From: Bradyrhizobium sp. CB1717
GTDB taxonomy: Bacteria; Pseudomonadota; Alphaproteobacteria; Rhizobiales; Xanthobacteraceae
Direction of reading: 5' to 3'
Assembly: GCF_029714325.1 (NCBI RefSeq)
Contig: NZ_CP121666.1
Coordinates: 9,162,501 to 9,226,500, forward strand
DNA length: 64,000 nt
A program made the translations under genes and the position numbers. Shown here one piece after another: positions 26,107 through 36,300 of this stretch (position 1 is its first letter; each line of letters begins with the position of its first letter). The notes beneath the pieces were generated by a model. The model saw only the letters and a list, made by a program, of their open reading frames with translations, had not been told where the DNA came from and did not search any database.

Positions 26107-28143
26107 ATGAGCCAGCATCCTGCCTTGCCCTATTTGCGCAACGCCGAGAAGGGCAAAGTCGTCACCGCGGCGGAAGCCGTCATGCTGATCCGTGACGGCG
26201 ACACGGTGGCCACCGGCGGCTTCGTCGGCATCGGCTTTGCCGAGGAGATCGCGATCGCACTGGAGGAGCTCTATCTCTCCAACGAGGGCGATGCGCCCTA
26301 CACGCAAGGCAAGCCGCGCAACCTGACGCTGGTCTATGCGGCCGGCCAGGGCGACGGCAAGCACCGCGGCCTCAATCATTTGGCGCATGAAGGCCTGGTC
26401 CGGCGCGTGATCGGCGGGCATTGGGGCCTTGCGCCAAAACTGCAGCAGCTCGCGATCGCCAACCAGATCGAGGCCTATAATCTGCCGCAGGGCGTGATCA
26501 CCCACCTGTTCCGCGACATCGCGGCGCGCCGGCCCGGCCACATCACCCGCGTCGGCATGGGCACCTTCGTCGATCCCCGGCACGGCGGCGGCAAGCTGAA
26601 TGCGCGCACCACCGAGGACATGGTGGAGCTGATCACGCTGCGCGGCGAAGAGTGCCTGCTGTACAAGACGTTCCCGATCAATGTCGGGATCATCCGCGCC
26701 ACCACAGGGGATCCCGACGGCAACCTCACCATGGAGAAAGAGGCGCTGACGCTGGAGGCGCTCGCCATCGCCATGGCGGCGCATAATTCCGGCGGCATCG
26801 TCATCGCCCAGGTCGAGCGCGTCGCCGAGAGCGGCAGCCTCAATCCGCGCCAGGTCAAGATCCCCGGCATCCTCGTCGACTGCGTCGTGGTGGCGAGACC
26901 CGAGAACCACTGGCAGACCTTCGGCACGCAATACAATCCCGCCTTCAGCAGCGAGATCCGGGTCCGCGCCGCCTCCCTGCCGGTGATGCCGGTCAGCGAG
27001 CGCAAGATCATCGCCCGGCGCGCCGCCCTGGAGCTCAAGGCCAACAGCGTCGTCAATCTCGGCATCGGCATGCCCGAGGGCATCGCTTCGGTCGCCAATG
27101 AAGAGCGGATCATCGACCTCATCACGCTGACGGCGGAGCCGGGCGTGATCGGCGGCATCCCGGCAAGCGGCATCGATTTCGGCGCGGCGATCAACACGCA
27201 GGCGGTGATCGACCAGCCCAATCAGTTCGATTTCTACGACGGCGGCGGCCTGGATGCCGCGTTCCTCGGCCTCGCCCAGGTCGACCGTGCCGGCAATCTC
27301 AATGTCAGCAAGTTCGGGCCGAAGCTTGCCGGCGCCGGCGGCTTCATCAACATCAGCCAGAACGCCAAGGAGGTCGTGTTCGTCGGTACCTTCGGCGCGG
27401 GCAAGCAGCGCGTCGCGGTGACTGACGGCAAGCTCGCCATCCTCGACGAAGCAAAGTCGCGCAAATTCGTCGACAAGGTCGAGCACGTCACCTTCAGCGG
27501 CCCGTTCGCCGCCGCGCGCAAGCAACGCACGCTCTATGTCACCGAACGCTGCGTGCTCGAGCTCAGGCCCGATGGGCTCGAGCTCACCGAAGTCGCGCCC
27601 GGCATCGACATCGAGCGCGACATCCTGCGCCTGATGGATTTCAAGCCGCTGATCCCGCGCGACCCTGCCCTGATGGACGCCCGCATCTTCCGCGACGGCC
27701 CCATGGATCTGCGCGAGCGCCTGCTCACCATCCCGCTCGACCAGCGCTTCACACTGGACGAGCAGCAGAACCTGTTCTTCGTCAATCTGGAGCGCTATCC
27801 GCTGCGCAGCAAGGCGGAGATCGATACCATCGCAGCCATCGTCGAGGCGAAGCTCGCGCCGCTCGGCCGCCGGGTCTACGCCATCGTCAATTATGACAAC
27901 TTTTCCATCCTGCCGGAGCTGATGGACGATTATTCGGCCATGGTGCGCGGCCTGGTCGACCGTTTCTATTCCGGGGTGTCGCGCTACACCACGTCGGGCT
28001 TCCTGCGCATCAAGCTCGGCGAAGCCCTGGAGAAGCGCGGCGTCGCGCCGCATATTTTCGAGAGCGCGGAGGAGGCGCAATCGGATCGACGTCAGGCCGA
28101 GGGGGCCGACGTATCGCACACCATGCGGCAAGCCCAAAAATGA
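26107..28143 (+). CDS. Acyl-CoA:acetate/3-ketoacid CoA-transferase, fused alpha-beta
   Basis: A 678-residue class I CoA-transferase with both subunits in one chain. The alpha part (about 1-290) has [22 protein letters not shown]. The beta part (about 310-640) starts [26 protein letters not shown] and carries the catalytic Glu (about residue 344) in [15 protein letters not shown]. The length and layout match YdiF-like enzymes. It moves CoA between acetyl- or acyl-CoA and a free acid. GGAGGGAA precedes the ATG. The C-terminal 40 residues are charged and less conserved. With the upstream MHS permease it suggests uptake and activation of a carboxylic acid. Confidence 0.92.
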   Translation: MSQHPALPYLRNAEKGKVVTAAEAVMLIRDGDTVATGGFVGIGFAEEIAIALEELYLSNEGDAPYTQGKPRNLTLVYAAGQGDGKHRGLNHLAHEGLVRRVIGGHWGLAPKLQQLAIANQIEAYNLPQGVITHLFRDIAARRPGHITRVGMGTFVDPRHGGGKLNARTTEDMVELITLRGEECLLYKTFPINVGIIRATTGDPDGNLTMEKEALTLEALAIAMAAHNSGGIVIAQVERVAESGSLNPRQVKIPGILVDCVVVARPENHWQTFGTQYNPAFSSEIRVRAASLPVMPVSERKIIARRAALELKANSVVNLGIGMPEGIASVANEERIIDLITLTAEPGVIGGIPASGIDFGAAINTQAVIDQPNQFDFYDGGGLDAAFLGLAQVDRAGNLNVSKFGPKLAGAGGFINISQNAKEVVFVGTFGAGKQRVAVTDGKLAILDEAKSRKFVDKVEHVTFSGPFAAARKQRTLYVTERCVLELRPDGLELTEVAPGIDIERDILRLMDFKPLIPRDPALMDARIFRDGPMDLRERLLTIPLDQRFTLDEQQNLFFVNLERYPLRSKAEIDTIAAIVEAKLAPLGRRVYAIVNYDNFSILPELMDDYSAMVRGLVDRFYSGVSRYTTSGFLRIKLGEALEKRGVAPHIFESAEEAQSDRRQAEGADVSHTMRQAQK

Positions 28144-28172
28144 TGCAGGCTCGAAAGGCCGACGCGCTCGGC

Positions 28173-28188
28173 CGGAGGTTCAATTGCA
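28173..28188 (+). promoter_or_regulatory. Weak candidate sigma54 promoter before the binding-protein gene
   Basis: CGGAGGTTCAATTGCA has GG and GC in the correct 12-base register and a good -12 TTGCA, but the -24 half is poor. The predicted start near 28198 gives a 50-base leader. It would give the ABC transporter genes their own promoter under the same activator. Confidence 0.3.
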
Positions 28189-28248
28189 ATGTTCGTAGTG
28201 TTGTGCAAATCGCTGTTGCCGAGAAACTTTGAATCAGGAGGGACCATC

Positions 28249-29433
28249 GTGCGTCGATCATTCATCATAACAACAACCATCCTCGCCCTCGCCGCGAGTA
28301 CCTCCGCACAGGCCGACGATCTCAAGGTCGCGCTGATCTACGGCAAGACCGGTCCGCTGGAAGCCTATGCCAAGCAGACCGAGACCGGCCTGCAGATGGG
28401 TTTTGAATACGCCACCAAGGGCACCATGACGCTCGACGGTCGCAAGATCGTCGTCATCACCAAGGACGACCAGGGCAAGCCGGACCTGTCCAAGGCCGCG
28501 CTCGCGGAAGCCTATCAGGACGACAAGGCCGACATCGCCATCGGCACGACCTCGTCGGCTGCGGCGCTGGCGATTCTTCCGGTCGCCGAGGAGAACAAGA
28601 AGATCCTGATCGTCGAGCCCGCCGTCGCGGACCAGATTACCGGCGAGAAATGGAATCGCTACATCTTCCGCACCGCGCGCAATTCGTCGCAGGACGCGAT
28701 CTCCAACGCGGTCGCGATCGGCAAGCAGGGCGTCACCGTCGCGACGCTGGCACAGGACTACGCCTTCGGCCGCGACGGCGTCGCCGCCTTCAAGGAGGCG
28801 CTGGCCAAGACCGGCGCGACGCTGGCTGCGGAAGAATATGCGCCGACCTCGACCACCGACTTCACCGCGGTCGGCCAGCGCCTGTTCGACGCGTTGAAGG
28901 ACAAGCCGGGCCGCAAGGTGATCTGGGTGATCTGGGCCGGCGCCGGCAATCCGCTGGCAAAGCTTCAGGACATGGATCCGAAGCGTTACGGCATCGAGCT
29001 GTCCACCGGCGGCAACATCCTGCCCGCGCTCGCCGCCTATAAGGGCCTGCCCGGCATGGAAGGCGCGACCTATTACTACTATGAGATCCCGAAGAATCCG
29101 GTGAACGACTGGCTGGTCGCCGAGCACCAGAAGCGCTTCAAAACTCCGCCGGACTTCTTCACCGCGGGCGGCTTCGCCGCCGCGATGTCCGTCGTCGCCG
29201 CCGTCACCAAGGCGAAGTCGACCGACACCGAGAAGCTGATCAGCGCGATGGAAGGCCTGGAGTTCGACACGCCGAAGGGCAAGATGGTGTTCCGCAAAGA
29301 AGACCATCAGGCGCTGCAGAGCATGTATCACTTCAAGGTCAAGGTCGATCCGAACGTCGCTTGGGCCGTGCTCGAGCCGGTGCGCGAGCTGAAGATCGAG
29401 GACATGGACGTCCCGGTCAAGAACAAGCGCTGA
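28249..29433 (+). CDS. ABC transporter substrate-binding protein (Liv type)
   Basis: A 394-residue periplasmic binding protein. The first 22 residues (MRRSFIITTTILALAASTSA, then QA) form a signal peptide with cleavage after SAQA. The mature part begins DDLKVALIYGKTGPLEAYAKQTETGLQ, a Peripla_BP_6 fold typical of branched-chain amino-acid and related acid or amide binding proteins. The start is GTG at 28249, with AGGAGGG seven bases upstream; the longer frame from 28189 lacks a signal sequence. It is followed by ATPase and permease genes. In this context the ligand may be a carboxylic acid rather than leucine. Confidence 0.92.
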   Translation: MRRSFIITTTILALAASTSAQADDLKVALIYGKTGPLEAYAKQTETGLQMGFEYATKGTMTLDGRKIVVITKDDQGKPDLSKAALAEAYQDDKADIAIGTTSSAAALAILPVAEENKKILIVEPAVADQITGEKWNRYIFRTARNSSQDAISNAVAIGKQGVTVATLAQDYAFGRDGVAAFKEALAKTGATLAAEEYAPTSTTDFTAVGQRLFDALKDKPGRKVIWVIWAGAGNPLAKLQDMDPKRYGIELSTGGNILPALAAYKGLPGMEGATYYYYEIPKNPVNDWLVAEHQKRFKTPPDFFTAGGFAAAMSVVAAVTKAKSTDTEKLISAMEGLEFDTPKGKMVFRKEDHQALQSMYHFKVKVDPNVAWAVLEPVRELKIEDMDVPVKNKR

Positions 29434-29447
29434 CGTTTCTTACTTCA

Positions 29448-29556
29448 CCTCCCCCGCTTGCGGGGGGGGGGAGGCCGGGAGAGGGCTCTCTCCCCTTGGG
29501 GGTTCTCGCGTGCGGAAACACCCTCTCCCCACCCCTCCCCCGCAAGCGGGGGAGGG
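29448..29556. repeat. Inverted repeat with 10-G run between binding-protein and ATPase genes
   Basis: CCTCCCCCGCTTGCGGGGG near 29448 is matched by CCTCCCCCGCAAGCGGGGGAGG near 29535-29555; each is itself a hairpin and they also pair with each other. A run of ten G (29462-29471) is an unusual homopolymer. It starts 15 bases after the binding-protein stop. Confidence 0.85.
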
Positions 29557-29604
29557 CGCCCACTGTGATCGCGGATACTTCCTCATCTCATCATTTGCCA
29601 AACA

Positions 29605-30369
29605 ATGACGCTCACCCTCGAAACCCGGGACCTCACCATCCGCTTCGGCGGCCATGTCGCGGTCAACAACGTCACCTGCACGTTCCGCCCGGGCGAGCTC
29701 ACCGCCATCGTCGGGCCGAACGGCGCCGGCAAGACCACCTATTTCAATCTGATCTCGGGCCAGCTCCGCGCATCGAGCGGCAGCATCCTGTTTGACGGCA
29801 CCGACATCACCCAGCACTCCGCGCCGCTGCGGACCCGTGCGGGTCTCGGGCGCGCGTTCCAACTGACAAATCTCTTTCCGAACCTCACCGTGGAAGAGAA
29901 CGTCCGCCTCGCGGTGCAGGCGGCGAACGGCACGCATTACGACATGCTGCGGCCCTGGATGGTGCGCGGCGACCTGATCGCACGTGCCGACGCCATCCTC
30001 GACCAGGTCGCACTCGGCAATCGCCGCGGCGTTGCCGCAACCGCGCTGTCGCATGGCGACCAGCGCAAGCTCGAGGTCGCGCTGATGATCGCGCTGGAGC
30101 CGAAGGTGTTCATGTTCGACGAGCCGACGGCCGGCATGAGCATCGACGAAGTGCCTGTTGTCCTCAACCTCATCGCGCAGCTCAAGCAGGACGAGAGCAA
30201 GATCATCCTGCTGGTCGAGCACAAGATGGACGTGGTGCGCTCGCTCGCCGACCGCATCATCGTGCTGCATAACGGACAACTTGTTGCAGATGGCCCGCCT
30301 GCCGAGGTGATTGCCTCGCCGATCGTGCAGGAGGCCTATCTCGGCGTTGCACCGAAGAGCGCAGCATGA
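29605..30369 (+). CDS. ABC transporter ATP-binding protein, LivG type
   Basis: A 254-residue ATPase. Walker A is GPNGAGKTT, the signature is LSHGDQRKLEVALMIA, and Walker B is VFMFDEPTAGMS. The phrase GRAFQLTNLFPNLTVEENV and the C-terminal AYLGV are LivG hallmarks. The signature has SHGD instead of SGGQ, a known LivG variant. It is the first ATPase of the Liv-type importer. Its stop overlaps the next start by four bases (ATGA), so translation is coupled. It lies 171 bases behind the binding-protein gene, across a hairpin repeat. Confidence 0.93.
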   Translation: MTLTLETRDLTIRFGGHVAVNNVTCTFRPGELTAIVGPNGAGKTTYFNLISGQLRASSGSILFDGTDITQHSAPLRTRAGLGRAFQLTNLFPNLTVEENVRLAVQAANGTHYDMLRPWMVRGDLIARADAILDQVALGNRRGVAATALSHGDQRKLEVALMIALEPKVFMFDEPTAGMSIDEVPVVLNLIAQLKQDESKIILLVEHKMDVVRSLADRIIVLHNGQLVADGPPAEVIASPIVQEAYLGVAPKSAA

Positions 30370-31088
30370 CCGACCTGCTCAAACTCTCCGGCGTGCACAC
30401 CCATATCGGGCGCTATCACATCCTGCAGGGCATCGATCTCGCCGTCCCGCAAGGACAGGTCACGATGCTGCTCGGCCGCAACGGTGCCGGCAAGACCACG
30501 ACGCTGCGCACCATCATGGGGCTGTGGCAGGCGTCCAGCGGTGAGATCAGCCTCGCCGGGATGCGCATCGAAAGCCGCGCCACGCCCGACATCGCCCGGC
30601 TCGGCGTCGGCTACGTTCCGGAGAGCATGGCCGTGTTCTCCGACCTCACGGTGAAGGAGAATCTCGTGCTGGCGGCCCGCGACGGGCCGCTGGACGACAC
30701 CCAGCTCGACTGGATTTTCGGCTTCTTCCCGGCGCTGCGCCGGTTCTGGCTGTCGCGGGCGGGAAGCCTCTCGGGCGGGCAGAAACAAATGTTGTCGATC
30801 GCGCGCGCCATCATCGAGCCGCGCAAGCTGCTCCTGATCGACGAGCCGACCAAAGGGCTGGCGCCGGCCATCGTGATGGCGCTGATCGAGTGCTTGAAGG
30901 AGATCAAGCGCAAGGGCGCGACGATTCTGCTGGTCGAACAGAATTTCTTTGCCGCCCGCGAGCTCGGCGACAATGTGCTGGTGATGGACAACGGCACCAT
31001 CGTCCATCGCGGCGAGATGGCGGCGCTCGCCGCCGACGTGCCGCTGCAGGAGCGGCTGCTCGGCCTGAGCCTGGAGGCACATCAGTGA
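30366..31088 (+). CDS. ABC transporter ATP-binding protein, LivF type
   Basis: A 240-residue second ATPase. Walker A is GRNGAGKTT, the signature LSGGQKQMLSIARAI, Walker B LLLIDEPTKGLAP, and ILLVEQNFFAARELGD holds the H-loop region. GVGYVPESMAVFSDLTVKENL is LivF-like. It starts inside the LivG-type stop (ATGA overlap) and ends in a GTGA overlap with the permease gene. It forms a heterodimer with the LivG-type protein to power import. Confidence 0.93.
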   Translation: MTDLLKLSGVHTHIGRYHILQGIDLAVPQGQVTMLLGRNGAGKTTTLRTIMGLWQASSGEISLAGMRIESRATPDIARLGVGYVPESMAVFSDLTVKENLVLAARDGPLDDTQLDWIFGFFPALRRFWLSRAGSLSGGQKQMLSIARAIIEPRKLLLIDEPTKGLAPAIVMALIECLKEIKRKGATILLVEQNFFAARELGDNVLVMDNGTIVHRGEMAALAADVPLQERLLGLSLEAHQ

Positions 31089-32095
31089 CTGACCTTGCCG
31101 CAAACGATCCCCTGCCGAAGCCGAAGCGCGACATCGCGCCGGTGCTCCTGCCGATCGCGCTCGCGCTGCTGATGATCCCGCTGATCGGATCGACTTCTTC
31201 CTGGCTGACGCTGACCGCCGCGAGCCTTGCCATGGGCATGATGATCTTCATCATGGCCTCGGGCCTCACGCTGGTGTTCGGCCTGATGGACGTGCTGAAT
31301 TTCGGCCACGGCGCCTTCATTGCCGTCGGCGCCTATGTCGCAACCCTGGTGCTGGCGCCGTTCGCGGCGTCGATCCAGGCGGATTCGCTCTGGATCAACC
31401 TTGCGGTGCTGGCCCCGGCCGCGCTGCTGTCGATGGCCGTGTCGGGCGCGCTCGGCCTGGTCGTCGAGCGCGTGCTGATCCTGCCGGTCTACGGCCAGCA
31501 TCTGAAGCAGATCCTGATGACGACCGGCGGCCTGATCGTCGCCGAGCAGACGCTCTATGCGCTGTGGGGGCCGCAGATCATCCCGATGCCGCTGCCCGCC
31601 TCGCTGCGCGGCTCCTTCATCCTCGGCGACGTCGCGATCGCCAAGTACCGCGTGCTGGCGATGCTGATCGGGCTCGCCGTCTTCATCGCGATCCAGCTCG
31701 TGCTCAACCGCACCAAGCTTGGCCTGTTAATCCGCGCCGGCGTCGAGAACCGCGAGATGGTCGAGGCGCTCGGCTATCGCATCCGACGCCTGTTCCTCGG
31801 CGTGTTCATGACGGGATCGGCGCTGGCCGGCCTCGGCGGCGTGATGTGGGCGCTCTATCGCGAGCAGGTGCACGCCTCCATGAGCGACGACCTCACCGTC
31901 TTGATCTTCATCGTCGTCATCATCGGCGGCCTCGGGTCGATCGGCGGCTGCTTCATCGGCGCGATCCTCGTGGCCATGGTCGCCAACTACGGCGGCTTCC
32001 TGGTGCCGAAACTCGCCCTCGTCTCCAACATCCTGCTGATGGTCGCCATTCTGATGTGGCGGCCGCGCGGCCTCTATGCGGTGACCAGCCGATGA
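31085..32095 (+). CDS. Branched-chain amino-acid-type ABC permease, LivH type
   Basis: A 336-residue inner-membrane permease with about eight hydrophobic segments. GLTLVFGLMDVLNFGHGAFIAVGAYVA, EALGYRIRRLFLGVFMTGSALAGLGG and VVIIGGLGSIGGCFIGAIL are typical LivH blocks. The start is GTG at 31085, overlapping the LivF-type stop by four bases; the open frame runs back to 30890, but that part is out of frame within the ATPase gene. The unusually long cytoplasmic N-terminus (about 18 residues) is Pro/Lys-rich. Confidence 0.92.
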   Translation: MTDLAANDPLPKPKRDIAPVLLPIALALLMIPLIGSTSSWLTLTAASLAMGMMIFIMASGLTLVFGLMDVLNFGHGAFIAVGAYVATLVLAPFAASIQADSLWINLAVLAPAALLSMAVSGALGLVVERVLILPVYGQHLKQILMTTGGLIVAEQTLYALWGPQIIPMPLPASLRGSFILGDVAIAKYRVLAMLIGLAVFIAIQLVLNRTKLGLLIRAGVENREMVEALGYRIRRLFLGVFMTGSALAGLGGVMWALYREQVHASMSDDLTVLIFIVVIIGGLGSIGGCFIGAILVAMVANYGGFLVPKLALVSNILLMVAILMWRPRGLYAVTSR

Positions 32096-33177
32096 TGATC
32101 CTCTCCGGCGATCCGCCGCGCAGCCGCGTTCTCACGCTCCTCCTCGTCGTCATCATCCTGGCGCTGGCGGCAACGCCGTTCCTGTTTCCGGGCGCCAAGG
32201 CACTGAACGTCGCGGCCAAGATCTGCGTCTTCGCCGCGCTGGTTGCCTCCTACGATTTGCTGCTCGGCTATACCGGCTCGGTGTCGTTTGCCCACACCAT
32301 GTTCTACGGCATCGGCAGCTACGCCATCGCGATCGCGCTGTACGGCATGGGCCCGAACTGGGCGGCGGTCGCAACCGGCATCGTCACCGGCCTGCCGCTG
32401 GCGGCCCTGCTTGCGCTTGCCATCGGCCTGTTCTCGCTGCGGGTCGCCGCGATCTTCTTTGCCATGATCACGCTCGCGGTCGCCTCCGCCTTCCAGGTGC
32501 TGGCCTCGCAGCTCTCATGGCTCACGGGCGGCGAGGACGGGCGCAGCTTCCAGCTCCCCGAACTGCTGCGTCCCGGCACGGTGTTGATCTCCAAGAACCT
32601 GTTCGGCTTCGAGGTCAACGGCCGCATCCTGACCTTCTATCTGGTCTTCGCGATCTCCGCGCTGATGATCCTCGCCTTGCTGCGGGTGGTGAACTCGCCG
32701 TTCGGGCGCGTGCTGCAGGCGATCCGCGAGAACCGGTTTCGCGCCGAGGCGCTCGGCTTCCGCACCGTCTTCCATTTGACTTACGCCAACTGCCTCGCGG
32801 CCCTCGTCGCCGCCAGCGCCGGCATCCTGAACGCATTGTGGCTGCGCTATGCAGGTCCCGACACCTCCCTCAGCTTCTCCATCATGCTGGACATCCTGCT
32901 GATGGTGGTGATCGGCGGCATGGGGACGATCTACGGCGCGATCATCGGCGCCACCATCTTCATTCTCGCGCAGAACTATCTGCAGTCGCTGATGGGCGTC
33001 GCCTCGAAGGCGGCGTCGGAAGCCGGCCTGCCGCTGCTGCCGGGACTTTTGCATCCCGACCGCTGGCTGCTGTGGCTCGGGCTGCTCTTCATCGCCAGCG
33101 TCTATTTCTTTCCGACCGGCGTGGTCGGACGGCTGCGTCATGGCGGCGGCAAGAACACCGCAGGCGCCTCGCATTAA
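32092..33177 (+). CDS. Branched-chain amino-acid-type ABC permease, LivM type
   Basis: A 361-residue permease partner with about nine hydrophobic segments. The blocks SYDLLLGYTGSVSFAHTMFYGIGSYA, AIRENRFRAEALGFRT and LMVVIGGMGTIYGAIIGATIF are LivM hallmarks. The start ATG 32092 overlaps the LivH-type stop by four bases; a second ATG follows directly at 32095. It completes the ABC importer. No hairpin with a T-run follows the stop, so the transcript end is not evident. Confidence 0.92.
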   Translation: MMILSGDPPRSRVLTLLLVVIILALAATPFLFPGAKALNVAAKICVFAALVASYDLLLGYTGSVSFAHTMFYGIGSYAIAIALYGMGPNWAAVATGIVTGLPLAALLALAIGLFSLRVAAIFFAMITLAVASAFQVLASQLSWLTGGEDGRSFQLPELLRPGTVLISKNLFGFEVNGRILTFYLVFAISALMILALLRVVNSPFGRVLQAIRENRFRAEALGFRTVFHLTYANCLAALVAASAGILNALWLRYAGPDTSLSFSIMLDILLMVVIGGMGTIYGAIIGATIFILAQNYLQSLMGVASKAASEAGLPLLPGLLHPDRWLLWLGLLFIASVYFFPTGVVGRLRHGGGKNTAGASH

Positions 33178-33281
33178 GCATTGATTAATGATGCAGCGCA
33201 GCGATTGCCGCGGGCGCAACGCAACTGCGGCGTGCTTCGCGCCTCGCGGCGCGCGGGCGGGACAGCGCAACCGGATTTAAT

Positions 33282-33306
33282 CCTTAGGTAACTGGTTTTC
33301 CTAAGG
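33282..33306. promoter_or_regulatory. Inverted repeat CCTTAGG-N11-CCTAAGG upstream of GGDEF-EAL gene
   Basis: Perfect 7-base arms in an AT-richer patch, ending 46 bases before the ATG at 33353. It could be an operator or the end of the upstream transcription unit. Confidence 0.4.
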
Positions 33307-33352
33307 TTTGGGCCATTTGTGCGGTGTATTCGTGTTCCTCCAGGGAGGGGGA

Positions 33353-36300
33353 ATGCGCCAGGTCATTGCTAGGGTCGCAACCGGAATGTTCCTGGCCGCC
33401 AGAGGCGGCTGGGAGGCAGCGACGCGGCGCGGTCCGGTGCTGTGGCTGACCCTGTGCGGCGTGCTGCTGGTCGCGGGAATCTTCGCCGTGACCGCCATGG
33501 CCGTCGGCGAATTCCGCGAGCGGACCCTGGTCAACCGCGAGCGCGAGCTGGAAAACACCGTGCAGCTGATCGCGCGGCATTTCGATCAGCAATTCGTGGA
33601 TTCGGACGTCGTCGCCGCCGATCTGATCGGGCAGATGAACCTGCCGGAGATCACCTCGCCGGCGATGTTCCGCGAGCGCATGTCCAGTCCCGCCACGAAC
33701 CAGATGCTGCGCAGCAAGATCAGTTCGATCTCCTATCTCGGCGACATCGCGATCTACGACGCCGATGGCGAGCTGATCAACTGGTCGCGGAGCCAGCCGC
33801 TCCCCAAGATCAATATTTCCTCGCGCGCCTATTTCCAGACGCTCAAAACAGACCCGATGTCCGAGCCGGTGCTGCTGGAATCCGTCCGCAGCTTCATCAT
33901 CGGCAAATGGACCACGGTCGTCGCGCGCCGGCTCAACGGCACCGACGGCACCTTCTTCGGCGCGATGGTCCGACGGATCGATCCGGACAGCTACCAGAAC
34001 TATTTCGCATCCGTGACACTTGCGGAAGGAACGGCGATCTCGCTGTTCGACCGCGAAGGCAAGATGCTGGCCCGCTACCCTCATGTCGAGGAGCTGATCG
34101 GCAGGAGCTTCAAGGATGCACCGCTGATGCGGAAGGTACTGACCAAAGGCGGCCAGCACACGCTTCGCGTCAAGAGCCCGGTTGACCACGAGGAGCGGCT
34201 CGGCTCGGCGGCGTCGCTGAAGCATTTCCCGCTGGTCATCGTCGCCACCAACACCACGGCTGCAGCGCTTGCGGACTGGCGGCAGCAGACCGGCTTCATG
34301 GTCACCACGGCCGCACTTTCGGCCGCGGTGATCGCGCTGATCCTCTATCTGATCATACGCCAGATCCACCGGCAAAACCGCGAGGCCCAGGAGCGGATCG
34401 AGGCGGAGCGGCTGCGGCTCGACACCGCCCTCAACAACATGTCGCAAGGACTGATCCTGTACGACGCTGCCGGCTACATCGTCACCTGCAACCGCCGCTA
34501 CGCCGACATGTTCGGCCTCTCCCACGACGTCATCAAGCCCGGCTGTCACATCCGCGAGGCGATGTCTCATCGCAAGGAGCGTGGCGCGTTCGGCGGCGAC
34601 GTCGAGGCGTTTTGCGCCGATGTGATGCGGGTGGTCGCCGAAGGTACGGTCTCCACCAGGATCCACGAGTTGCCCAACGGCCGCGCCTTCCAGGTCATCA
34701 ACACTCCGCTCGCGCAGGGCGGCTGGGTCGCCACGATCGAGGAGATCACCGAGCGGCGCAATCTGGAGCAGGAGCGCGACCGCAACTACATGTTCCTGCG
34801 CGAGATCATCGATCATATTCCCTCCCAGATCACGGTGAAGGACGCCGGAACGCGGCAATATCTGCTGGTGAACCGCACCGCCGAGGAGCAGTTCGGCCAG
34901 TCCAGTGACGAGATCGTCGGCAAGACCCCCTTCGACCTCTACCCGGACGAGGAGGCCAGGCTCGTCACCGAGGACGACAGCAAGGCGCTTCAGGCCGCCG
35001 AGGGATTATTCAAGGACGAGCATGCCTGGCGAAGCCAGACCAAGGGAGCGCGCTACATCACCTCGACCCGGATCGGCATTCGCGACAAGTCCGGCGAGCC
35101 GCGCTACCTCATCAGTGTCGTCGAGGACGTCACCGAGCGGCGGCGTGCCCACGAGAAGATCGCGCATATGGCGCATTACGATGCGCTGACCGACCTGCCG
35201 AACCGGACGCTGTTCCGCGAGCAGATCGAGCGCGAGCTGGCGAAGGTCGCGAGCGGCGCGCAGTTCGCGCTGCTCTATATCGACGTCGACGAATTCAAGG
35301 GCATCAACGATTCGCTCGGCCATCACGTCGGCGACGAGCTGCTGAAGGCGATCGCGACCCGCCTGCGCGGCTGCCTCAAGAAGGGCGACCTGATCGCGCG
35401 GCTCGGCGGCGACGAATTCGCGGTGATCCAGACCGGAATCCGGTCCTCCGCCGACGTGCTGTCCTTCGTGACACGAATCTACGAGGCGATCCGCCAGCCC
35501 TATAACTGCCTCGGCCACCAGCTCTCCACCGACGCCAGCATCGGCATCGCGCTGGCGCCGCAGGACGGAGCTGATCTCGACCAGCTCATCAAGAATGCCG
35601 ATCTCGCGATGTACGGCGCCAAGGCCGAGGGGCGCCGCACCCACCGCTTCTTCGAACCGGAGATGGACGCGAGCGCCAAGGCGCGCCTGACCATGGAGCA
35701 GGATCTGCGCCAGGCCCTGGTGAATGGTGGCTTCGAGATCCACTATCAGCCGCTGGTCGATCTGCGCTCGGGCGAGGTCTCCGGCTGCGAGGCGCTGCTG
35801 CGTTGGCGCCACCCCGAGCGCGGCATGGTGTCGCCGGCGGAGTTCATTCCGATCGCAGAGGATACCGGCCTGATCAACGAGCTCGGCGACTGGGTGCTGC
35901 GCACGGCCTGCAACGAAGCCGCGACCTGGCCGGCGCATATACGCGTTGCAGTCAACGTCTCGCCGGTGCAGCTCAAATGCGACACGCTGGCGCTCAGGAT
36001 CGCCAGCGCGCTCGCTGCCTCCGGACTCGACCCGCGCCGGCTCGAGCTCGAGATCACCGAGGCCGTGCTGATCCGCGACGACGAGGCGGCGCTGTCGATC
36101 CTGCACCGGCTCCGCGCGATCGGCGTACGCATCGCGCTCGACGATTTCGGCACCGGCTACTCCTCGCTCAGCTACCTCAAGCGCTTCCCGTTCGACAAGA
36201 TCAAGATCGACCGCTGCTTCGTCGCCGACATCGCGGAGACCAGTGGCGCGCCCGTGATCGTGCAGGCGGTGGTGAACATCGCCGCCGCCAGCAGCATGAC

